Origin: Zygnema cylindricum
Lineage: Eukaryota > Streptophyta > Zygnematophyceae > Zygnematales > Zygnemataceae
NCBI GenBank assembly: GCA_037447655.1
Contig: JBBHKE010002124.1
Location: forward strand, 64,351 to 75,325
Direction: 5' to 3'
Length of the DNA stretch: 10,975 nt
The notes below the pieces were generated by a model, which was not told where the DNA came from, did no database searches, and saw nothing but the letters and a program-made list of their open reading frames with translations. Shown piece by piece: positions 1 through 5,941 of this stretch. Numbering within the stretch: position 1 is the first letter of the stretch; each line of letters opens with the position of its first letter. A program made the position numbers and the translations under genes.

Positions 1-440
1 AAATAGAACAAAAAAAAAAGTAAAACATAAAAAGTAGAATAAAAACAAAAATTAAAAAAAAATAATCAAAACAAAATAAAAAACAAGATAAAAACGAAAT
101 AAAAACAGAGCAAAAATAGTTTACTATAAAACGAAATAATAATAAACACAGTTTAAACAATACAAAAATATACTGAAAACATACTGAAAACACAATGAAA
201 AAATAATTAAAATAGAATGGAACAGAATGAAAACAAAATGAAACCAAGAAAAAACCAAATGCTTATGAAAAAACCGAATACAAACAAGACAAAAACAAAA
301 TAAAATCACAACAAAAACGAAATAAAAAAAGTTATAAAATGGCATTAAAAAAAATTGAAAACATAAAACCAACAATAAGTATATGAGTTTGGAGTTTTTT
401 GAAAGCGACAAAATAAACACCTAGTCAAACGTTTTTCAAT
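1..440 (+). repeat. A-rich low-complexity block 1
   Basis: ATAAAAACAAAATAAAAAC-type sequence, strongly A-biased on the + strand. The open frame on the - strand here (Phe/Leu/Ile-rich) only reflects the T-rich complement. Confidence 0.8.
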
Positions 441-540
441 GTAAAAAAAAAAATGCAAAATTTTTTATCTTTGCTTTTTGTATTTTTTTTCTTTTAATCT
501 GTATATATAGACAGACATTATATAAACATATATATTGAGG
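441..540. other. T-rich spacer between A-rich block 1 and array 1
   Basis: The A bias turns to a T bias at about 458-495, then a TATATATAG stretch follows. Nothing else is seen. Confidence 0.5.
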
Positions 541-1010
541 GGCGCGTGGTTGGGGAGAGGGAAAACTGCCATGTTACACTAAATTTGGAGTAGGGAGGTG
601 TAAGGAGGGAGATTGCCTACAAGCTTTGGAAAGAATTAGTTTGAAAAATAGAAAGAAAAGAGGAAAAAAGGGGGAGGGGGAGATATGGGGGGTGAGAAAG
701 AGACAAAAAAAATTAGAGAGGGAGAGAGAGTAAAATAAAAAATAGGGAGATAAAAAGAGAAAGGGGTTTGGAGAAGACAGGGTAATCTCTTTTGTCACAC
801 TAAATATTGTTTGTGGGAGAGGTGAGAGTAAGCTCCCCTATCACACGAAATATGGTTTGGGGAAGTGGTGGGAGTAAGTCTCCGTATCCATTAAAGATGG
901 TTTGGGGAAGGGGTGAGAGTAAACTTCCCTATCACACTCTATGATTGTGGGAGAGGGGGGGATTTGGGGAAAAGGAGAGGGGTGTGGGATTAAGCTTTCT
1001 ATCCACATTG
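541..1010 (+). repeat. 46-bp minisatellite array 1 with a polypurine stretch
   Basis: Clear units at 795-977, with anchors TCACAC (795, 841), TCCATT (887) and TCACAC (932), steps of 46, 46 and 45. More decayed units lie at 541-600. Bases 630-780 are almost purely A and G (GGGGGAGGGGGAG type), probably an expansion of the G-rich half of the unit. Confidence 0.85.
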
Positions 1011-1466
1011 ACTATGGTGCTAAGGGCATCGGTCCCACCTTCTCCAACTCTCCCTTTCCTACTCTGCTTTTCTTTCCCTCCCCCTTTCGCTCCCTGCTAC
1101 CTCTCCTTTTGGCATTACATCCACTTAAAGAGTGTTGTTTGTTGATTTTAAAAGCTTTGGAATAGTTCAATAATATGCTTAACTTATTAATGGTAAAATG
1201 TAATAAAAAACTTAAGAAATAGTACCCTACATAAGTTAATAAAGTTACCGTTACATTCATTGCCATTAAGCATTCTCTTCAATGAAATTCTTATTCACTT
1301 TAGAACAAGCAATTAACTTTGTGTGGTGTTTAGTCTTACAAGATATCGAGGTTTGTGAGTTGACCGATGGACGATGGAATGCTTCCACTAAACTGATTCT
1401 TAGATAAATATCTGTAATGCCATCCAACCCATCAACTCCCCCTCTACCTTTAAATGTCTTACAAGA
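1011..1466. other. Single-copy-looking spacer, no gene seen
   Basis: The sequence is of normal complexity with a CT-rich patch at about 1038-1110. Short open frames carry no motif. It contains the foldback bounded by 11-bp direct repeats at 1333-1466. Confidence 0.6.
1333..1466. repeat. Small imperfect foldback between 11-bp direct repeats
   Basis: GTCTTACAAGA occurs at 1333-1343 and 1456-1466. Between them, arms at 1357-1377 (GAGTTGA...GATGG) and 1420-1438 (CCATC...TCAACTC) pair imperfectly around a loop of about 42 bases. It could be a tiny MITE-like insertion or chance. Confidence 0.35.
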
Positions 1467-1778
1467 GTAAAAAATAAAGCAAAAGTAGAGTGGAACCAAA
1501 ATAAAAACAAAAAAAAACAAAATATGTAAGGAATAAAGATAAACTTAAAAAATAATTAGAAATAGTATTAAATAAGACTAAAAAAATATTTTTTTGTAGG
1601 AAAAAAGAGCAAAAATAGTAAAATAAGTGAAAAAACAAAGTAGAAAAAAATAACAAAACAAAATTAAAATACAAAAGAAGAAATAAATATCATAAAAAAC
1701 AAGACTAATGGTAGATAAATGTAAAATTCAAAAAAAAAAACATTGAATCGAATTAAACAAAAATAATAGAAAGCAAAG
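1467..1778 (+). repeat. A-rich low-complexity block 2
   Basis: A-rich, T- and C-poor sequence. It shares the 14-mer AGAGCAAAAATAGT (1606-1619) with block 1 (107-120), which suggests the A-rich blocks are related copies and not independent A tracts. Confidence 0.8.
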
Positions 1779-2370
1779 GGTGACGTTTGAGGGAGGCGAG
1801 AGGGCAAGCTCTCGTTTCGCACTAAATACGGCTTGCAAGAGGGGTGAGGGTAAACTCCTTTGCCACACTAAATATCGTTTGAGAAAATGGTGAGGGTAAG
1901 CTACCGTGTGAAACTAAATATGGATTAGGGGAGGGGTGAAGGTAAGATCCCTATCACACTCAATAAGGTTTGGGGGAGAAGTGAGAGTAAGCTCCCCTCC
2001 CACACCAAATATGGTGCAAGAGAGGGATGAGTGTATGCTCACAATCACAGTAAATATAGTTCAAGGAGGGGTGAAGGCGAGCCCCCTCGTTACTAAATAA
2101 TGGTTTGGTGAAAGGGTGGGGGTGTGAGCTGCACTATCGCACAAAAAATGGTCAAAAAGGGGTGAGGCTAATCTTCACGGTAACAATGACAATGAATATG
2201 GTTTGAAATAGGAGTGAGGGTAAGCTATTTTGTCACACTAAATATGGTTTGGTGGAGAGGTGAGGGTAAGCCCACTTGTCGCATTAGAGATGTTTTGGGG
2301 GAGCTTTGGGGGTAAGCTCTTTTACCACACCAAATACAGTTTACGGAGGGGTGAAGGCAACCTCCCCAAA
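1779..2370 (+). repeat. 46-bp minisatellite array 2, about 13 degenerate units
   Basis: The same unit as arrays 1 and 3. The anchors TCACACTA (2233), TCGCATTA (2279) and CCACACCA (2325) are 46 bases apart. The G-rich half reads like GGGGAGGGGTGAGGGTAAGC with many substitutions. Confidence 0.9.
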
Positions 2371-2530
2371 TAGAATAAAAACAAGATAAAAACTGAATTC
2401 AAGAGATAATAAGATGTTTATTAAAAATTCAAAAAATTGTGAAATAAAAACAGAAAAACACAATACCAAAGCATGATAAGAACAAATAAAATTCCAATAA
2501 CAAATGAATAAAATATTAAAAACTAAATAA
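2371..2530 (+). repeat. A-rich low-complexity block 3
   Basis: AATAAAAACA-type sequence between minisatellite array 2 and the MITE. No coding potential. Confidence 0.8.
2523..2530. repeat. Target-site duplication, left copy, of the hAT MITE
   Basis: CTAAATAA, identical to 2858-2865. It fits the hAT preference for T at position 2 and A at position 7. Confidence 0.9.
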
Positions 2531-2857
2531 TAGTGTTGGGTATCGAGGACCTATTGCCGATATTTGATATATATCGAATTTTATGTACCCGATAATCGAT
2601 ATATCGAGACCATGTACGGAGAAGCTAAATATCGAGATTTTTTTTTTTTCAAGCTCTCGAGGGGTCCGTACCATTTTGCGTACGGTTTACCGTACTTTCC
2701 CTGTACGGTATATGTACGGACACCCTTTTTTTGCAATATATATCGCGATAATTTATGTTGGTCGCGGTACGATATATCGAGGACTTTGCTCGATCGATAT
2801 TCGATATATCGAATATCGAAATTATCGCGATATGAAACTACCCGATACCCAACACTA
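2531..2857. mobile_element. Non-autonomous hAT-type element (MITE), 327 bp
   Basis: Perfect 15-bp terminal inverted repeats TAGTGTTGGGTATCG (2531-2545) and its complement (2843-2857) are flanked by the identical 8-mer CTAAATAA (2523-2530 and 2858-2865). An 8-bp duplication of the form nTnnnnAn is the hAT signature. Sub-terminal sequence stays imperfectly inverted (GATATTTGATATA on the left against ATATTCGATATA on the complement of the right). The interior is full of ATCGATAT-like and GTACGG palindromes and has no transposase gene, so movement would have needed an enzyme supplied elsewhere. Open frames across it on both strands follow from its palindromic structure. Confidence 0.92.
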
Positions 2858-2865
2858 CTAAATAA
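2858..2865. repeat. Target-site duplication, right copy, of the hAT MITE
   Basis: CTAAATAA, identical to 2523-2530. The perfect match suggests the insertion is not very old compared with the degenerate repeats around it. Confidence 0.9.
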
Positions 2866-3190
2866 AAAGAGGATAACCTTATTGTGAAATTTCAATAATA
2901 GATATAATAAAAACAAAAAACCACACTGACAAAACATGATAGAAAAAAAAAACATCAAAAAATAAAATACAGAACTTAAATAGAAAAATGGATAATAGTA
3001 GAAAAAAACAATACAAAAAAAAAACTGGGTAAAATCAGACAAACGAGAATATACTCAGATTATGAACATAATAAAACTTAGAAAAAAAAATTAAAAAAAA
3101 AAAATAACAGTAGAAAAAATCTAAAAATAAACAAAAAAAAAAGATAAAAAAAGGCTATAATAAAAATCAAAATAAAAACACACAAATATA
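2866..3190 (+). repeat. A-rich low-complexity block 4
   Basis: Runs of A are broken by single C, T or G (AAAATAAAACA type). The part beginning ATTGTGAAAT at 2881 and reaching CATGATA at 2935 resembles 2436-2478 on the other side of the MITE, so the two sides may be diverged copies of one unit. Confidence 0.8.
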
Positions 3191-3194
3191 GTGA

Positions 3195-3797
3195 CAATCA
3201 ACTCTTTGTCATATAATTTGGGGAAACGGTGCGGGTAAGCTCCTCCGTCAAACTAAATAGTTTGAAATAGGGCTAAAGGTAAAATCCCTGTCGCACTAAA
3301 TATGGTATACGAGAGGGGTGAAGGTAAGCTCACTTATCACAATATCATGGTTTGGGAGAAGGGAGATTAAAACACAAACTACAGTTTGAGAATATCGTGA
3401 ATGTAAACTCCCTCGTCAGACTAGAATTGGTTTGGGAGAAGGATGGACGTAAGCTCCCAAACCACTAAAAATGGTAGGGGAAAGGGTTAGGGTAAGCTCC
3501 CTCTATCACAATAAAAATTGTTTAGATTAGGGGTGAGGCTAAGCTCCCGCGTCAAACTAAACATGGTTTGTGAGAGGTGTAAAGGTAAACACCCCCGTCA
3601 CACAAAATATAGTCAAAAAATGGTTTGAGTGTAAGCTCCCCTATCAAACTTAACAAGAAATGGGGGAAGGGTGAGGGTAAGTTCCCCCGTCACACTAAAT
3701 ATGATTTGGGGGAGAGGTGAGGGTAAACTACTTTATCACACTCAACAAGATTAAGGGGAGTGAAGAGGGTAAAATCACATATCACGCTAAACATGGT
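3195..3797 (+). repeat. 46-bp minisatellite array 3, about 13 degenerate units
   Basis: Units share a core like TCACACTAAATATGGTTT followed by a G-rich half and GGTAAGCTCCC. Anchor TCAC occurs at 3690, 3736 and 3782, an exact 46-base step. The units run head to tail in the same direction as arrays 1 and 2 and are diverged from each other. Confidence 0.9.
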
Positions 3798-4260
3798 TTC
3801 TCTCTCCCTCTCTTTCTCCCTCTCACTCTCCCTCTCTCTCTCCCTTTGCCAAAACATCTCCCCCTACTTGTCCCTCTTCTTTTTTTTTTCCCTCTCCCTC
3901 TCCCTCTCCCTCTCCTTATCCCCCTCTCCCAATCTTCCACTCTCTCCCCCTCTCTCGCTCTCTCCCTCACCCTCCCTCTCTCCCTCTCCCTTTACCTCTC
4001 CCTCTCCCTCTCACATTACCTCTCCCTCTCCCTCTCAAATTACCTCTCCCTCTCCCTCTCCCCCTCTACCTCTCCCACTCTCTTTCCCTCTCCATCTCAC
4101 CCTCTCCCCCTCTCCCCCGGTTCCCCTCTCCCTCTCCCTCTTCCTCTCTCTCCTTTTCCCTCTTCCACTCCCTCATCTTCTCTCTTTCTCCCTTCTCCTC
4201 TCCCTCTCCCTCCGTCTCACTCATCCTCTCTCTTCCCTCTCCCTATCCCTCTCCCTATCT
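3798..4260 (+). repeat. CT-only satellite, CCCTCT/CCTCTC hexamer type
   Basis: Almost every base is C or T, built from CCCTCT and CCTCTC-type units with variants; short interruptions are CAAAACATC, CACATTACC and CAAATTACC. It begins abruptly after ACATGGTTT, the conserved 5' part of a 46-bp unit, exactly where the G-rich part of that unit would start. The long open frames across it (Ser/Leu/Pro only) are artefacts of the repeat. Confidence 0.95.
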
Positions 4261-5046
4261 ATGAAAAGAAAAATTGAGGTAAAACTGATGCACAGGATCA
4301 AACCGCCAAAAACAGTAAAAATCAATCGCTTTTGTCAAACTTTATTACAGATTTTCACAATTCACGCAACGTACTCAATTATGTTTGCTTCCAAATTCTT
4401 GCATCCTTTAAATTTTTAATTTTGCATTTTTGTAAGTTTACATTGAAATCCAACAATCAAAACAAACCGAGAAAAGGAAAAAAATGATGTGTGTTAGTCA
4501 GGAACTTTCTAGTCATCATTAGTTCTTGTGATCAGGTCAGGACACAAAGCAAAACTTCTTACTTTGTCATTTTCGGCAAAGCTTCCACCTACTCTTAGCT
4601 CTATCGTCCACAGAAAGTATTACAGGTCGATACCACTTGGTGATGTAAAATATCAAGTATTCAAGATCCTATGCAATGCAATACGGTTACAAATCATACT
4701 ACTTACGAGAACAACAAAACATTTCCAGTTTTTCTAAAATTTTTTTATTGGTTTTGTCGTGATTCAAAATTCTACTCCAAACGAAATACACCCAAAAATC
4801 TTTATGCGCACAATTGCAACTATTATCTGATTAACTGCAAGTTCCTACAATGAAACCGACGACTTATCCCTCCTTTTCCCTCCCCCCCTCGCCATACCCC
4901 TCTCCAGTGCTCTCCCTCACTCCCCTCGCCCATCACCTTATTTTCTATTTTCTCTCTCTCCGTCTTACTTCATTGGAAAAATATCCATTTTCAGCCATCT
5001 ATTTGAACAAACAAAAAAAAAAAAAAAAAGAAAAGAAAAGTATTAA
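4261..5046. other. Non-coding spacer, no gene seen
   Basis: The sequence is AT-rich with no long or motif-bearing open frame. It contains a CT-rich patch (about 4866-4975) related in composition to the satellite upstream, and an A17 run at 5013-5029 followed by AAAAG units directly before the candidate LTR. I see no RNA gene. Confidence 0.6.
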
Positions 5047-5280
5047 CGGAATGTTGGAAAGTGACGATCTCGGGCAATGTATTTGTACCGGCAAACGGGA
5101 TCAATTTTATGTGACGCGCCGAAACGTTATGTATGGAATCAAATCGGCGATTCCGTGAACCTACATTTGTACGGAAGTACAGAATTTGGCGAGCGGCAGT
5201 TTGTGGTGGAAGTTGACACGTGGCACTTTCTCATTCCACCATTCATGCAGGCATTTCACAGAGGCATGACACAGTAGAGA

Positions 5281-5287
5281 TATAAAA
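5281..5287 (+). promoter_or_regulatory. TATA box in the candidate LTR
   Basis: TATAAAA lies 230 bases into the proposed LTR, where a U3 promoter would place it. A CACGTG E-box/G-box core is about 60 bases upstream at 5217-5222. Both are short motifs, so they support the LTR call only weakly. Confidence 0.4.
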
Positions 5288-5459
5288 ATGCACTCAGGCA
5301 CTTTTTTCATCATCTCTCTCAGAACTACATACATTGGCACTATCAGTAACATCACATTAGTGCAATCATAGCAATTGTAGCATTTCAGATCATCAAGGAT
5401 CTCCTTTGTATATTCTCACTAGAATCAAGACATTTAGCATTGAGGAGGAGAATCACAGC

Positions 5460-5465
5460 TTTATT
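5460..5465 (-). promoter_or_regulatory. Possible poly(A) signal AATAAA for the A-T-R gene
   Basis: It is the first canonical AATAAA I found on the - strand below the stop codon, 477 nt downstream. It lies inside the candidate solo LTR, so the 3' UTR would have to end in the transposon. A nearer non-canonical signal is equally possible. Confidence 0.2.
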
Positions 5466-5680
5466 AGACAGTGTCCTTGAGACATCTTTGTACTTATTCT
5501 ATCAATTAATGGAAAAGCTGTCCTAAACCTGCCTGCGCTCTATGTGTCTGATTATCAATTCTTCCAATCTAATCTACTCTTGTGATACACCTAAAGGCAC
5601 CATTCCCAGTGTAATATTTGCTTCGTGTCTGCTAGTCTGGCGCACACAGGCGTGCATGATCGATACAAATCAATACGGAA

Positions 5681-5941
5681 CCACATGAAAAAAAAAACAT
5701 TTGAGAGTTTCCAAATCGGAGATGGAGACGGAACTCAAAAACACAAACAATGTCCTTTCTCCAAAATTTTCCAGCTTTACATGAAACACAGTATGTATCT
5801 GAACCAAACGCTGAATGCTACTCAGAAACAGAAACTAATATTACACACAGTCTTATCTTTTGCTCTTATGCTCCACAGTCTTCATCATCAAAATTTCCCA
5901 CAATTCTTCCTGTTCTTCATCTTTTTCTTTTTTTTTCGAAT
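5681..5941. other. 3' flank of the A-T-R gene, no gene seen
   Basis: This stretch follows the TAA on the - strand and presumably holds the start of the 3' UTR. It has a T-rich tract on the + strand at about 5917-5937. Short open frames here are in AT-rich sequence without motifs. Confidence 0.5.

Larger units (their letters stand above)
5052..5675 (+). mobile_element. Candidate solo LTR (Copia-like ends), 624 bp
   Basis: The segment begins TGTTGGAAAG and ends CAATA. TGTTG against CAATA is an imperfect terminal inverted repeat, one change from the canonical CAACA. It is flanked by the 5-bp direct repeat CGGAA (5047-5051 and 5676-5680), the target-duplication length usual for LTR elements. It differs from its surroundings by being balanced in composition and complex, and it holds TATAAAA at 5281-5287, consistent with a U3 promoter. 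There is no second LTR, primer-binding site or polymerase gene, so this would be a solo LTR. The ending TA rather than CA and the short TSD leave doubt. Confidence 0.5.

Noticed and set aside
124-420. A 98-residue - strand frame rich in Phe, Leu and Ile, resembling a membrane protein
   Set aside because: It is the T-rich complement of an A-rich low-complexity block. The hydrophobicity comes from TTT and TTA codons.
2564-3042. Open frames of 92-153 codons on both strands over the MITE
   Set aside because: They arise from the palindromic ATCGAT-rich element and the A-rich flank. They have no transposase motif.
541-3797. Possible CRISPR array or telomere tract in the 46-bp repeats
   Set aside because: Units are continuous and degenerate throughout, with no conserved repeat/unique spacer pattern. 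GGGTTAGGG-like words occur only sporadically, so it is not telomeric.
3717-4419. Two long overlapping + strand open frames with Ser/Leu/Pro-only repeats
   Set aside because: They are translations of the CT hexamer satellite. A CT-only repeat has no stop codons in these frames, and the frames begin in minisatellite sequence.
4528-4853. Two overlapping + strand frames of 60-69 codons in the spacer
   Set aside because: They are short, AT-rich, without motif or splice context, and not distinguishable from random open frames.
5077-5277. A 66-residue + strand frame with fairly balanced composition
   Set aside because: It starts and ends inside the candidate LTR, has no recognised motif, and terminates just before the TATA box. 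Most likely U3 sequence.
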